Shown here piece by piece: positions 27,697-36,822 of a stretch of 64,000 nt of DNA (positions within the stretch are counted from its first letter, which is position 1; each line of letters begins with the position of its first letter). The notes beneath the pieces were generated by a model. That model searched no databases. It was not told the DNA's origin and saw nothing but the letters and a program-made list of their open reading frames with translations. The DNA comes from Pseudomonas sp. KU43P (GTDB taxonomy: Bacteria > Pseudomonadota > Gammaproteobacteria > Pseudomonadales > Pseudomonadaceae). A program made the position numbers and the translations under genes. The stretch spans positions 502,001-566,000 of the forward strand of contig NZ_AP019365.1 of the NCBI RefSeq assembly GCF_033095865.1, in the 5' to 3' direction.

Positions 27697-28470
27697 GTGC
27701 GCTTTTCTGAAGAAAGTGATGTCACGCTTGTCGTGACCAGCTGCGGTCGATTCGACTTGCTCAAGGACACCCTTGAGAGTTTCGATCGTTTTAACACCGC
27801 GCCTGTACGTGAAGTGTTCATAACCGAGGACTCGGGGGACGATGCGGTGCATGGCGCCGTGCCCGAGCATTGGAAACCGTACTGCACGGTATTCGTCAAC
27901 CGCCCCAAGCTTGGGCAATTGCCGTCCATCGACCTGGCCTACGGCCGCGTCAAGACGCCCTACATCTTCCATTGCGAAGACGATTGGCAATTCTATCGGC
28001 AGGGGTTCGTGGAAGATTCCCGATCGGTGCTGGCAGAACGCCCCGATCTGTTGCAGGTCTGGTTGCGCAGTTATGCCCATGACCTGGCTATCCACAGCCC
28101 CTATATCCATCTGGGCGATCGCCAGATAATCGCTGGGGTGCCATGCTATCCACTGCTGTCGGAGAAAGCCGAATGGCAGGCGTTTTCGCTGAACCCGGGA
28201 TTGCGTCGCCTGAGTGATTATCAGCGCTGCGCGCCATTTGCAGCCTATTCTGGTGAGAAGGCGCTTTCCCGGCGCTATGCTGAGTTAAATCTGACAGCGG
28301 TGACGCTGGAGGGTGATGCAGTGTTGCACACGGGATTTGGCAGCCACGTAACCTTGCCCGAAGAGGTTCAGCGCAAGGCCAAACGGCGCCAGAGGGATCG
28401 GATGAAGCTGGCATTGACGCTGGTTGTGGGTGCCGTGGTAGGCATTGGAATATCTTTTCTTGTTCACTGA
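27697..28470 (+). CDS. GT2-like glycosyltransferase with a C-terminal membrane anchor
   Basis: A 257-residue protein. It begins at GTG 27697 after CGGAGGG (27684-27690); no closer ATG exists. The N-terminus VTLVVTSCGRFDLLKDTLES is the GT-A nucleotide-binding start. EDSGDD and, further on, FHCEDDWQFY give a DxD-like metal site near residue 91. The last 22 residues form one hydrophobic helix (MKLALTLVVGAVVGIGISFL) preceded by KAKRRQRDR. That is a tail-anchor arrangement with the catalytic domain in the cytoplasm. The cluster position resembles the wapR (rhamnosyltransferase) slot in P. aeruginosa, but I cannot assign the sugar. Confidence 0.72.
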   Translation: MRFSEESDVTLVVTSCGRFDLLKDTLESFDRFNTAPVREVFITEDSGDDAVHGAVPEHWKPYCTVFVNRPKLGQLPSIDLAYGRVKTPYIFHCEDDWQFYRQGFVEDSRSVLAERPDLLQVWLRSYAHDLAIHSPYIHLGDRQIIAGVPCYPLLSEKAEWQAFSLNPGLRRLSDYQRCAPFAAYSGEKALSRRYAELNLTAVTLEGDAVLHTGFGSHVTLPEEVQRKAKRRQRDRMKLALTLVVGAVVGIGISFLVH

Positions 28471-28515
28471 CATCGTTGTCCCACCTGGCTTGAACGGGAG
28501 AGGGGCACTAACCCC

Positions 28516-29607
28516 ATGAACATCGTCAATATGATGTGGGCAGGCGGTTCGCCCTACATGTCCATCCACCAGGTTCACCGGCAAGTGTTGTCCAACGCCG
28601 GTGCCGATGCCCGCATCAGTAATTGGCTGCTGTTGGGCAGTGGTCTGTGCTGTGCGCTCGGTTCCACACGTGAATGGCACATGCCGCAGCGAGCGCTGAA
28701 AGGGCGGCATCTGTGGCGCCTGTTGCGCCCATGGTTGCGCATGCGCCTGCGCAAGGCGCTGGCCGAGGCGCAGGTCGACGTGTTGCTGCTGGATGGTATC
28801 GGCGTCGCTCGTCTGGTGCTGCCGTTGCTTGAGCAGGTTCCCGGGGTGCGCGCAAAGGTGCTGTTCCATGGGCGCACGCGTTTGAACGCCAGTGACATAC
28901 GCCTGTTGGGGGCGTTACCTGCCGACCGCCTGAGCATCGCGGCGGTTTCGCATACACTCGCGCAATCGCTGGAGCAGGATCTCGGCCGGCCAGTTCAGAC
29001 GTTGCGTATGGCCCTGGAGCCAGAAACCTTCCGCCTGTCCTTGATGAGCCGCGAGCAAGCGCGACAAGCGCTGGGCTTGCCGTCAAACGATGGAAAGGTG
29101 ATAGGTGCCGTCGGCCGGTTGGTTGAGAGCAAGGGTTTCGAGATGTTGATCGAAGCATTTGCAAAAGGCTCTGCCCTGCAACCAGACATGCATCTGGCGA
29201 TCATCGGTGACGGCCCGTTGCGCGCAGCCTTGCAGGTGCGGATCGATGCACTCGGCCTGCGCGATCGGGTTCACCTGTGTGGTTACCGCGATGACTTGCG
29301 TCAGCTCTATTGCGCGTTCGACTGGCTGCTGGTGCCGTCACGTGCCGAGGGCCTGGGTCTTGTGGTGCAGGAGGCCGTTATGGCCGATGTGCCAGTCATC
29401 TGCAGTGACTTGCCGGTATTTCACGAACAACTAGAAGGTGCGGGTTGTTACCTGCCGGTCGGCGATCTGGATGCCTGGGCCCAAGCAATAGCGCACAGCG
29501 ATGAACGTTGCGCGGCCGCCCTTGCCGCCCGGCAGCGCCAGGCATTGGCTCCAGAGGCGGCCTGGCGGGCCTTCCAGAATGGTTCGGCGAGCCTGCTGCG
29601 CGGCTGA
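28516..29607 (+). CDS. GT4 glycosyltransferase of the LPS core cluster
   Basis: A 363-residue GT-B enzyme. The N-terminal domain opens MNIVNMMWAGGSPYMSIHQV. The donor domain has VIGAVGRLVESKGFEMLIEAF and the nucleotide-sugar motif PSRAEGLGLVVQEAV (E-x7-E). LHLCGY-type HLCGYRDDLRQLY follows the usual GT4 order. The ATG at 28516 lies 45 bp after the GT2-like gene. It ends 3 bp from the convergent stop of the kinase-like gene at 29611. Presumably it adds an outer-core hexose; the acceptor is unknown. Confidence 0.85.
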   Translation: MNIVNMMWAGGSPYMSIHQVHRQVLSNAGADARISNWLLLGSGLCCALGSTREWHMPQRALKGRHLWRLLRPWLRMRLRKALAEAQVDVLLLDGIGVARLVLPLLEQVPGVRAKVLFHGRTRLNASDIRLLGALPADRLSIAAVSHTLAQSLEQDLGRPVQTLRMALEPETFRLSLMSREQARQALGLPSNDGKVIGAVGRLVESKGFEMLIEAFAKGSALQPDMHLAIIGDGPLRAALQVRIDALGLRDRVHLCGYRDDLRQLYCAFDWLLVPSRAEGLGLVVQEAVMADVPVICSDLPVFHEQLEGAGCYLPVGDLDAWAQAIAHSDERCAAALAARQRQALAPEAAWRAFQNGSASLLRG

Positions 29608-29610
29608 AAT

Positions 29611-30216
29611 TCAGCGCGCCAGCAGGGCGGCCTCGAAGTCGGCTAGGGGGAAGCGGTCGCCGAGCTTTTCCCGTTCGATGTAGCGCACCATGTGTTGCAC
29701 ATTGCGCCGAATCATCCGTGCAGACAGTGGCGGGCGCAGGAAACGCATGTCTGCCACGTCGATCAACCCCAGGCGCTGGTCAGGCGTTACCACCACATTG
29801 CCCAGATGCAGCGAGCGGAAGTAGATACCGCTGCGATGCAACTGGCGTATCAGCTCGATCAGGCGGGGCAGGTAGGTGCCCCAGCTGAAGTCGGCATCGC
29901 GAGACATCTGCAGCAGCGTACGCCCAGGAAGCGGGCGGTACAGCACCGCCGTACGCCCGGGCAAGTCGAGCTTGTGCTGGCTGATCACCTGCAGCGTGGG
30001 GATGCCCAATTGCGCAAGGCGTTCGGCATTGTCGACGAAGCGCTGTGAGTACGGGCGCAGCAGCGCAGATGAAATCAGACGCTTGCGACGAAAAACCTTG
30101 AGGAAATTACCATCCTTGAGCAGGTAGACTTTGGCGCCATGGCTGTCTGCCTCTATCACCTGGGCGCCAAGTGTCAGCTGATCGAAGTCGACCTGGTTGA
30201 GCCGGGAGCATTGCAT
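29611..30216 (-). CDS. LPS-core kinase-like protein (Kdo/InaA/RIO-type fold)
   Basis: A 201-residue protein kinase-fold enzyme, the only minus-strand gene inside the LPS run. It shows KVYLLKDGNFLKVFRRKRL (ATP-site lysine region), a catalytic-loop-like SLHLGNVVV and a metal-site LIDVADMRF in place of DFG. This is the pattern of the WaaP/InaA lipopolysaccharide kinases. The ATG at 30216 is preferred. The frame is open to 30399 but would overlap waaL on the other strand. It is divergent from waaL with a 101-bp shared promoter gap. It probably phosphorylates core heptose or regulates the ligase step; the substrate is inferred from the family. Confidence 0.75.
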   Translation of the reverse strand: MQCSRLNQVDFDQLTLGAQVIEADSHGAKVYLLKDGNFLKVFRRKRLISSALLRPYSQRFVDNAERLAQLGIPTLQVISQHKLDLPGRTAVLYRPLPGRTLLQMSRDADFSWGTYLPRLIELIRQLHRSGIYFRSLHLGNVVVTPDQRLGLIDVADMRFLRPPLSARMIRRNVQHMVRYIEREKLGDRFPLADFEAALLAR

Positions 30217-30317
30217 GAGTTGAGCCTTGTCGTCTGGCGAACAAAAATGACCGGCAATAATGCCGAAAATAATGCGGTAGCACCATGATGGTGTCTTTTG
30301 ATTGACCGGGGGAATGG

Positions 30318-31493
30318 ATGTTGTACGAAAAAAACTGGGCGCGGGCATGGTTGGGATTTGGCCTGGTCTGGTTCGTGGCGGCGATTGCATTGGCGCCAAG
30401 TAACAAGATTTATCAGCAAGGTCTGATAGTGTTTTTCTGGCTGCCTACGTTGATCTTCACGTGGTCCGCACGCGCAGTGTTCATGGACGCATGGCGGCGG
30501 CAGCCAGCGTTATGGGGCGCGCTGCTGCTGTTGATGGTGTGGTCAGGGCTGACGTTGGTATGGTCGACTGCAGCGGAGCCCGGGCGTGAAGTCAAACGCC
30601 TGGTATATATCCTCGTGTTCCTGCTGGCGTTTCCATTACTGGCTCAGGCTGGCCTTGCGCGCATCCGTCATTTGTTGCAGATCGGTGGTGGCCTGCTGGC
30701 CCTTGCTGCGCTGATCTCTATCGTCAGGTTCTACGGCGTTCAGGGCCATCCGTTGTTGTTCCGACTGGAAGGCATTGGAGAGATTTCCCACCCGATTCTC
30801 GGCGCTTATGTGGTGGGCGCGGCAGTGCTATTGCTGCTTTATCAGGTGCCTCACCAGCGGGCCGCCCAGCTTGGCTGGGTGCTGGCTCTCGCCTGCCTGG
30901 GTGCGTTCGTCATGCTAAGCCAAAGCCGGGGGGCCGGGTTGGCGTTACTCATCACCGTAGTGCTCGCACCGCTGTGGTTCCGTGACCGCCATAGCCGATT
31001 GATTGCGGTTCTGGCCATGCTTGCCACCAGCTTTGCCTTTTATTTGGTCTACGACGTCATCACTCATCGCGGCGCTTCGCATCGGCCGGAAATTTTCCAG
31101 GTGGTGCTACAGATGATCGCAGAGCGCCCATGGACAGGGCTGGGCTTGGGCGCCGAGTACGAAGTAAACGTGGCGGGCCGGCTATTCGACCACTCTCACA
31201 ACATGTTTACCCATGTGGCGATCGAGCTAGGCCTGCCTGGGATGCTGTTGTGGATCGCTGTCTGGTTGTTCACCCTGGGCGAGATCGTTCGCGCTCGGCA
31301 TACCGTGCTGGGCAAGATCCTCCTCGCGCTGTGGGTCTACTCCACCATGGCGATGCAGTTCGATGCCGCCAGCCTGAGCGGGACGCCGCGCGCCGAGTGG
31401 TTCGTCAGCTGGCTGACGGTCGGTCTGGCCATGTTGTTGCCCTGGGGGCGTGCCGAAAAGGGCGCCTGTGGTAAAATTTCCGGTTCAACCTGA
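30318..31493 (+). CDS. waaL: O-antigen ligase family protein WaaL
   Basis: A 391-residue inner-membrane protein with about 11-12 helices. The large periplasmic loop and family motif FDHSHNMFTHVAIELGLPG (residues about 290-310) identify the Wzy_C/O-antigen ligase family. These enzymes join polymer to lipid A-core at the periplasmic face. It has STxxEPGREVKRL after helix 3, and a conserved arginine in MLSQSRGAGLALL as in WaaL enzymes. The start ATG at 30318 lies 101 bp from the divergent kinase-like gene. msbA begins 12 bp downstream. Whether this strain makes O-antigen cannot be told from the window. Confidence 0.88.
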   Translation: MLYEKNWARAWLGFGLVWFVAAIALAPSNKIYQQGLIVFFWLPTLIFTWSARAVFMDAWRRQPALWGALLLLMVWSGLTLVWSTAAEPGREVKRLVYILVFLLAFPLLAQAGLARIRHLLQIGGGLLALAALISIVRFYGVQGHPLLFRLEGIGEISHPILGAYVVGAAVLLLLYQVPHQRAAQLGWVLALACLGAFVMLSQSRGAGLALLITVVLAPLWFRDRHSRLIAVLAMLATSFAFYLVYDVITHRGASHRPEIFQVVLQMIAERPWTGLGLGAEYEVNVAGRLFDHSHNMFTHVAIELGLPGMLLWIAVWLFTLGEIVRARHTVLGKILLALWVYSTMAMQFDAASLSGTPRAEWFVSWLTVGLAMLLPWGRAEKGACGKISGST

Positions 31494-31505
31494 ACAGCGA
31501 GCTCG

Positions 31506-33317
31506 ATGATGGCCGAAACACCGCGACCGGCGGAGCACACCTCCAGCCTGAAGATCTACTTCCGGCTGCTGAGCTACGTGAAACCTTATGTCGGCATTTT
31601 CCTGCTGAGCATCATCGGTTTCGTGATCTTTGCCTCGACCCAGCCCATGCTGGCCGGGATTCTCAAGTACTTCGTCGATGGCCTGAGCAACCCGGAAGCG
31701 GTGTTGTTCCCCAACGTACCGTACCTGCGCGACCTGCAATTGCTGCAGGCGGTGCCGCTACTGATCATCCTGATTGCCGCCTGGCAGGGGTTGGGGTCGT
31801 TCCTGGGTAACTATTTCCTGGCCAAGGTTTCCCTGTGCCTGGTACACGACCTGCGCGTCGAGTTGTTCAATAAGCTGCTGGTACTGCCCAACCGCTACTT
31901 CGACAACCACAACTCCGGGCACCTGATTTCGCGCATCACCTTCAACGTGACCATGGTTACCGGTGCGGCTACCGATGCGATCAAGGTAGTGATTCGCGAA
32001 GGCCTGACGGTGGTGTTCCTGTTCGCCTACCTGCTGTGGATGAACTGGCACCTGACCCTGGTGATGGTCGCCATCCTGCCGGTGATTGCAGTGATGGTGA
32101 GCGTTGCCAGCAAGAAATTCCGCAAGCAGAGCAAGAAGATCCAGGTGGCGATGGGGGACGTGACCCATGTCGCGTCCGAAACCATCCAGGGTTATCGCGT
32201 GGTCCGCAGCTTCGGCGGCGAGGCCTACGAAGAGCAGCGTTTCAGTCGCGCAAGCCAAAGCAACACCGACAAGCAGCTGCGCATGACCAAGACCGGCTCG
32301 CTGTACACGCCGATGCTGCAGCTTGTGATCTACAGCGCCATGGCGGCGCTTATGTTCCTCGTGCTGTTCCTGCGCGGCGAGTCCACCGCGGGTGACCTGG
32401 TGGCCTACATCACTGCGGCGGGCCTGCTGCCCAAGCCGATCCGCCAGCTTTCTGAAGTCAGTTCGACCATCCAGAAGGGCCTGGCCGGCGCCGAGAGCAT
32501 CTTCGAGCAACTGGACGAGGAACCCGAGGTCGATACCGGCACGGTCGAGAAGGAGCGCGTGCAAGGCCGTCTCGAGGTGCGCGATCTGAGCTTTACCTAC
32601 CCGAACACCGAGCGCGAGGTGCTGAGCGACATCAGTTTCGTCGCCGAACCTGGGCAGATGATCGCCCTGGTCGGCCGCTCCGGTAGCGGCAAATCGACCC
32701 TGGCGGCGCTGATTCCGCGCTTCTACCACCATACCAAGGGGCAGATCCTGCTCGATGGCGTGGAGATCGAGGACTACCGCCTGCGCAACCTGCGCAAGCA
32801 CGTGTCCCAGGTAACCCAGCATGTCACCCTGTTCAATGACACGGTGGCCAACAACATCGCCTATGGCGACCTTGCCGGCGCACCGCGTGCGGACATCGAG
32901 GCGGCGGCGGCCGATGCCTATGCCAAGGAGTTCGTCGACAGGCTGCCGAAAGGCTTCGATACCGAGGTGGGCGAGAACGGCGTGCTGCTTTCCGGTGGCC
33001 AGCGCCAGCGTCTGGCAATAGCCCGGGCCTTGCTGAAGAACTCGCCGCTGCTGATCCTCGACGAGGCAACTTCGGCGCTGGACACCGAGTCCGAGCGCCA
33101 TATCCAGGCAGCCCTGGACCACGTGATGCAAGGCCGTACCACGCTGGTGATCGCTCACCGTCTGTCGACCATCGAGAAGGCCGACTTGATCCTGGTGATG
33201 GATCAGGGCCGCCTGGTGGAGCGCGGCACCCACGCCGAGCTGCTGGCAGCCAATGGCCATTATGCCCGCCTGCACGCCATGGGTCTGGACGAGCCAACCA
33301 AGGCCGACATCACCTGA
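31506..33317 (+). CDS. msbA: Lipid A export ABC transporter MsbA
   Basis: A 603-residue half-transporter that flips lipid A-core across the inner membrane as a homodimer. Six N-terminal helices (first YLRLLSYVKPYVGIFLLSI-like region) precede the ATPase. Walker A is GRSGSGKST at residues 390-398, the signature LSGGQRQRLAIARAL starts at residue 495, and Walker B is LLILDEATSALD. The H-loop is VIAHRLSTIEKAD. Length fits MsbA (about 580-610). ATG codons occur at both 31506 and 31509, so the start is uncertain by one residue. It is cotranscribed with waaL, with a hairpin after the stop. Confidence 0.96.
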   Translation: MMAETPRPAEHTSSLKIYFRLLSYVKPYVGIFLLSIIGFVIFASTQPMLAGILKYFVDGLSNPEAVLFPNVPYLRDLQLLQAVPLLIILIAAWQGLGSFLGNYFLAKVSLCLVHDLRVELFNKLLVLPNRYFDNHNSGHLISRITFNVTMVTGAATDAIKVVIREGLTVVFLFAYLLWMNWHLTLVMVAILPVIAVMVSVASKKFRKQSKKIQVAMGDVTHVASETIQGYRVVRSFGGEAYEEQRFSRASQSNTDKQLRMTKTGSLYTPMLQLVIYSAMAALMFLVLFLRGESTAGDLVAYITAAGLLPKPIRQLSEVSSTIQKGLAGAESIFEQLDEEPEVDTGTVEKERVQGRLEVRDLSFTYPNTEREVLSDISFVAEPGQMIALVGRSGSGKSTLAALIPRFYHHTKGQILLDGVEIEDYRLRNLRKHVSQVTQHVTLFNDTVANNIAYGDLAGAPRADIEAAAADAYAKEFVDRLPKGFDTEVGENGVLLSGGQRQRLAIARALLKNSPLLILDEATSALDTESERHIQAALDHVMQGRTTLVIAHRLSTIEKADLILVMDQGRLVERGTHAELLAANGHYARLHAMGLDEPTKADIT

Positions 33318-33326
33318 CCCACCTCG

Positions 33327-33348
33327 ATCGGGGCCTTCGGGCCCTGAT
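33327..33348 (+). terminator. UUCG-capped hairpin between msbA and hldE
   Basis: ATCGGGGCC (33327-33335), loop TTCG, then GGCCCTGAT (33340-33348): a 9-bp stem with one G-U pair and a stable UUCG tetraloop, 10 bp after the msbA stop. The T-run after it is weak, so it may be a processing or partial-termination site. Confidence 0.6.
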
Positions 33349-33400
33349 TGTCACGGGAATTTTCCAGGGCCCGATCTGGCCGTAAAGCCCTCGTCTACCC

Positions 33401-33411
33401 TGTGCTAATAT
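33401..33411 (+). promoter_or_regulatory. Possible extended -10 promoter of hldE
   Basis: TGCTAATAT at 33403-33411 is an extended -10 (TGn-TAATAT), about 36 bp before the ATG. The -35 position has no good match. It would give hldE its own promoter after the msbA hairpin. Confidence 0.4.
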
Positions 33412-33446
33412 CCTGCCCCTGTTCATTATTTTCATATGGGTTGCCC

Positions 33447-34868
33447 ATGAAGTTGTCCATGCCGCGTTTCGATCAAGCCCCGGTACTGGTGGTCGGCGAT
33501 GTCATGCTCGACCGCTACTGGCATGGCGGTACTTCGCGTATTTCGCCGGAAGCGCCGGTACCGGTGGTCAAGGTCGATCAGATAGAAGATCGCCCCGGCG
33601 GCGCGGCCAACGTTGCCTTGAACATCGCCGCCCTGGGCGCGCCGGCTTCGCTGATCGGTGTTACCGGCCAGGATGAAGCCGCCGACAGCCTAGCCAACAG
33701 CTTGCATGCCGCCGGTGTGCGCTCGGTGTTCCAGCGCATTGCCCACCAGCCGACCATCGTCAAGCTGCGGGTCATGAGCCGCCATCAGCAATTGCTGCGC
33801 ATCGATTTTGAAGAGCCCTTCGCTACCGACCCGCTGTCGCTCGGCGCGGAGGTCGACGGCCTGCTCGAAGGGGTCAAGGTGCTGGTGCTGTCCGACTACG
33901 GCAAGGGCGCGCTGAAGAATCACCAAAGCCTGATCCAGGCCGCTCGCGCCAAGGGCATTCCAGTGCTGGCCGACCCCAAGGGCAAGGATTTTTCCATCTA
34001 CCGTGGCGCGAGCCTGATCACCCCGAACCTCAGCGAATTCGAAACCATCGTCGGCCGCTGTGCCGATGAGGCCGAACTGGTCGCCAAGGGCCTGCAGCTG
34101 CTGCAGGACTTGGACCTTGGAGCATTGCTGGTAACCCGTGGCGAGCATGGCATGACCCTGCTGCGCGTCGGCCAACCGGCGCTGCACCTGCCAGCCCGTG
34201 CCCGTGAAGTATTCGATGTGACGGGTGCCGGCGATACCGTGATTTCCACCCTGGCGGCGGCCATCGCGGCAGGTGAAGACCTGCCGCACGCGGTAGCCCT
34301 GGCCAATCTGGCTGCGGGCATCGTGGTCGGCAAGCTGGGTACTGCAGCCATCAGCGCGCCTGAACTGCGCCGTGCCATCCAGCGCGAGGAAGGTTCCGAG
34401 CGTGGCGTACTGGGCCTGGAGCAACTGCTGCTGGCCATCGACGACGCGCGTGCGCACAACGAGAAAATCGTGTTCACCAACGGCTGCTTCGACATCCTGC
34501 ATGCTGGCCATGTGACTTACCTGGAGCAGGCGCGTGCCCAGGGTGATCGGTTGATCGTCGCGGTCAACGACGATGCTTCCGTCAGTCGCCTGAAGGGCCC
34601 GGGCCGGCCGATCAACAGCGTCGACCGGCGCATGGCCGTGCTGGCTGGCCTGGGTGCGGTGGACTGGGTGATCAGCTTCCCGGAAGGTACCCCGGAGAAC
34701 CTGCTGAGCCAGGTCAAGCCGGACGTACTGGTCAAGGGCGGTGACTATGGCATCGACCAGGTGGTGGGTGCCGATATCGTCCGCGCTTACGGCGGTACGG
34801 TGAAGGTGCTGGGTCTGGTCGAGAACAGCTCGACCACGGCGATTGTCGAGAAGATCCGCAAGAACTGA
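33447..34868 (+). CDS. hldE: Bifunctional heptose-7-phosphate kinase / heptose-1-phosphate adenylyltransferase HldE
   Basis: A 473-residue fusion that makes ADP-heptose for the inner core. Residues 1-about 320 are a ribokinase-type domain: [13 protein letters not shown] near the N-terminus, then [18 protein letters not shown] and [13 protein letters not shown] (anion-hole motif GAGD). Residues about 340-473 are a cytidylyltransferase-like domain, with [13 protein letters not shown] and HAGH at residues 352-355. The ATG at 33447 is the family start; a longer open frame from 33348 would read through the msbA hairpin. Length equals the usual 473-477. The product feeds heptosyltransferases that lie outside this window. 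Confidence 0.96.
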   Translation: MKLSMPRFDQAPVLVVGDVMLDRYWHGGTSRISPEAPVPVVKVDQIEDRPGGAANVALNIAALGAPASLIGVTGQDEAADSLANSLHAAGVRSVFQRIAHQPTIVKLRVMSRHQQLLRIDFEEPFATDPLSLGAEVDGLLEGVKVLVLSDYGKGALKNHQSLIQAARAKGIPVLADPKGKDFSIYRGASLITPNLSEFETIVGRCADEAELVAKGLQLLQDLDLGALLVTRGEHGMTLLRVGQPALHLPARAREVFDVTGAGDTVISTLAAAIAAGEDLPHAVALANLAAGIVVGKLGTAAISAPELRRAIQREEGSERGVLGLEQLLLAIDDARAHNEKIVFTNGCFDILHAGHVTYLEQARAQGDRLIVAVNDDASVSRLKGPGRPINSVDRRMAVLAGLGAVDWVISFPEGTPENLLSQVKPDVLVKGGDYGIDQVVGADIVRAYGGTVKVLGLVENSSTTAIVEKIRKN

Positions 34869-34887
34869 TGTGCATGGGGCCGCCTTG

Positions 34888-34982
34888 CGGCCCATCGCCG
34901 GCGAGCCGACTCCCACAGGGTTTATGCAGCGCTGCCGAACCTTGTGGGAGCCGGCTTGCCGGCGATAGGGCTGCAACGCAGC
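34888..34982. repeat. Paired inverted REP elements
   Basis: Left arm about 34891-34918 and right arm 34942-34970 share the REP core (GCCGGCTTGCCGGCGATAGG on the right, two mismatches on the left). They lie between the convergent ends of hldE and the 322-residue unknown gene. Confidence 0.85.
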
Positions 34983-34988
34983 CCCGCG

Positions 34989-35957
34989 TCACTTGTGAAG
35001 TGAGGTTCGCGCCCGTTCGAGCAACGCCCGCGCCTTGTCACCGAAACGCTGCAAGTGCGAACCCGGTTCAGCCTTGCGCTCCACCAGCCCCTGCTGCTTC
35101 ACCCAGTCCTTCCAGCGAATGCGCTCCTCCGAAACCACCCAGCCGCTCTGCCGGGCAAAACTCTCGGCCAGGTACAGCCCGCGGGTGCTCGCCGGCACCA
35201 GCTCGTCTTTCTTCAGCGTGTACAGCTCCGCCAAGGGCTGACCGTCCTGCAGTGGCATCAGGTACAGGTCGGGTCGCTTGCGGTTGAGGCGGGCCACCAG
35301 TTGGCCGCCCTCGAGGCGTTCATCGACGTGGAACAGGCTCAGCTTCTTCGCTTCCCTGGGCACTTGCAGGCGCATGTCGTAGATCAGCTGCAACGAGGCA
35401 GTAGGCAGGTGCACGTAGGCCCGTGGCCGCTCCAGCAGCATCAGGTTGCCGCAATGCACGGGCCGCGCAGCCCCCGACTGCGGCGTCAGCACGACAGGCA
35501 ATGCCTCCCGGTAATGCAGGGCCGCCGCATAGGGGGCTGGCAGCCAGGTGTCGTTGAAACGCCCGCCCAGCCAGCCTTCCGGGGTTTCCAGCAGGCATTC
35601 CTCGGCCACTTCCTGAACGGCGGTATGCAGCGGCAGGTTCAGCTCCTGGGCGGGTACGTAGCCAGAAATCAGCTTGAGCACCACGTCGCCGCGGTCCTGG
35701 CGACGTTGCCGTACCAGCACCCAGTAGTCGCGCTGCTGCCAGTGCAAGGTCAAGCGCACCGAAACACCCAGGTTGGCCAGTTCCACCACGAAGCGCTGGT
35801 TGTCGGGTAACTGGATCGCCCGACGCCGCTGCTGGGTCTGGGCAAAGTTCAACGGCATGCCGATGCTCTGGTAGACCAGGCCTTCGGCGGTGGCTTCGAC
35901 ATGCAGAGGCAGTGTCTTGAAGTTGCTCGGGTTCTTGCGGATCAGCGTACGCGGCAC
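34989..35957 (-). CDS. Conserved hypothetical protein, 322 residues, unknown function
   Basis: A soluble protein without signal peptide or membrane helix. GTG at 35957 is the start because AAGGAGGA stands 5 bases upstream, one of the best ribosome sites in the window; a longer frame to 36089 would overlap the aldo/keto reductase. The N-terminus is MPRTLIRKNPSNFKTLPLHV. A block LKLISGYVPAQELNLPLHTAVQEVAEECL recalls a Nudix-like EVAEE helix, though the rest does not match a clear Nudix box. GNLMLLERPRAYVHLPTASLQL follows. From memory a homologue sits at the same place in other Pseudomonas. I assign no function. Confidence 0.75.
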   Translation of the reverse strand: MPRTLIRKNPSNFKTLPLHVEATAEGLVYQSIGMPLNFAQTQQRRRAIQLPDNQRFVVELANLGVSVRLTLHWQQRDYWVLVRQRRQDRGDVVLKLISGYVPAQELNLPLHTAVQEVAEECLLETPEGWLGGRFNDTWLPAPYAAALHYREALPVVLTPQSGAARPVHCGNLMLLERPRAYVHLPTASLQLIYDMRLQVPREAKKLSLFHVDERLEGGQLVARLNRKRPDLYLMPLQDGQPLAELYTLKKDELVPASTRGLYLAESFARQSGWVVSEERIRWKDWVKQQGLVERKAEPGSHLQRFGDKARALLERARTSLHK

Positions 35958-36009
35958 GAGGCTCCTCCTTGCGTCGGTCCAGTCTCCTGGCCCTAGGGGT
36001 GGGGACAAC

Positions 36010-36822
36010 TCAATGCTGGCCCAGGATACGGGCGACGGTGGCCACGTTGTGGGCCAGGTGCAACGGATTGATGGTGCCGACGATAGCACTGCTCACGCCC
36101 GGGTGTGAGAACAGCAGCTCGAAGCTGGCCTGAACCGGATCGACCCCAGGCGCCAGGCAGATATGCCCACTGGCCAGGGCCTTCTTCACCAGAATCGCCT
36201 TGCCGTGTTCGGCAGCGTAGTCCAGCACCGGGCGTTCCGCCTGCTCGTTGAGGTTATAGGTGACCATGGCGCAATCGCCCTGCTCCAGTGCCTTCAGGCC
36301 ACCGGCCACGGTCTTGCCGGACAGGCCGTAGCCAAGGATCTTGCCTTCCTGCTTGAGCGCGGCGAGGGTCTGGTAGACCTCTTCCTGCTCGAGGATCGCC
36401 AGGTCGTTGCCATCGGAATGCACCAGCACCAGCTCGATGCGGTCGGTTTCCAGTCGTTGCAAGCTGCGCTCGACGGAGCGGCGGGTATGTGCGGCGCTGA
36501 AGTCGAAGTGCGACAGGCCGTCCTCGAACTCCTCACCGACCTTGCTGACGATCACCCATTCATCGCGCTGGCCCCGCAGCAGCGGGCCCAGGCGTTCCTC
36601 GCTGCGGCCATAGGCCGGCGCGGTATCGATCAGGTTGATGCCGAGCTCACGCGCCTGCGCCAGCAGCAGGCGGGCTTCGTCATCGCCGGGAATGGTGAAG
36701 CCGGTGGGGTACTTTACGCCCTGGTCGCGGCCGAGCTTGACGGTGCCCAGGCCCAGGGGGGAGACCTTGAAACCGGTGCTGCCAAGTGGGCGGTGGACGT
36801 CGTGCAGGGTCGGCAGGGTCAT
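36010..36822 (-). CDS. Aldo/keto reductase
   Basis: A 270-residue NAD(P)H-dependent oxidoreductase with a TIM-barrel fold. The active-site tetrad is recognisable: Asp and Tyr in NLIDTAPAYGRSEE, Lys in VIVSKVGEEF, and His in LVLVHSDGND. The start ATG at 36822 overlaps the stop of the upstream FAD-oxidoreductase gene by four bases (ATGA), so the two are coupled. The cofactor-binding C-terminus is shorter than in many family members. The substrate is unknown. In P. aeruginosa the same pair lies beside emrE (from memory). Confidence 0.88.
   Translation of the reverse strand: MTLPTLHDVHRPLGSTGFKVSPLGLGTVKLGRDQGVKYPTGFTIPGDDEARLLLAQARELGINLIDTAPAYGRSEERLGPLLRGQRDEWVIVSKVGEEFEDGLSHFDFSAAHTRRSVERSLQRLETDRIELVLVHSDGNDLAILEQEEVYQTLAALKQEGKILGYGLSGKTVAGGLKALEQGDCAMVTYNLNEQAERPVLDYAAEHGKAILVKKALASGHICLAPGVDPVQASFELLFSHPGVSSAIVGTINPLHLAHNVATVARILGQH

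Noticed and set aside
30217..30399. Upstream extension of the kinase-like gene
   Set aside because: The open frame would overlap the waaL coding start on the opposite strand and has no ribosome site. The ATG at 30216 gives a family-like N-terminus.
31758..33275. A 505-residue minus-strand open frame opposite msbA
   Set aside because: It is a complement of the conserved MsbA coding sequence, with low-complexity composition and no start signal.
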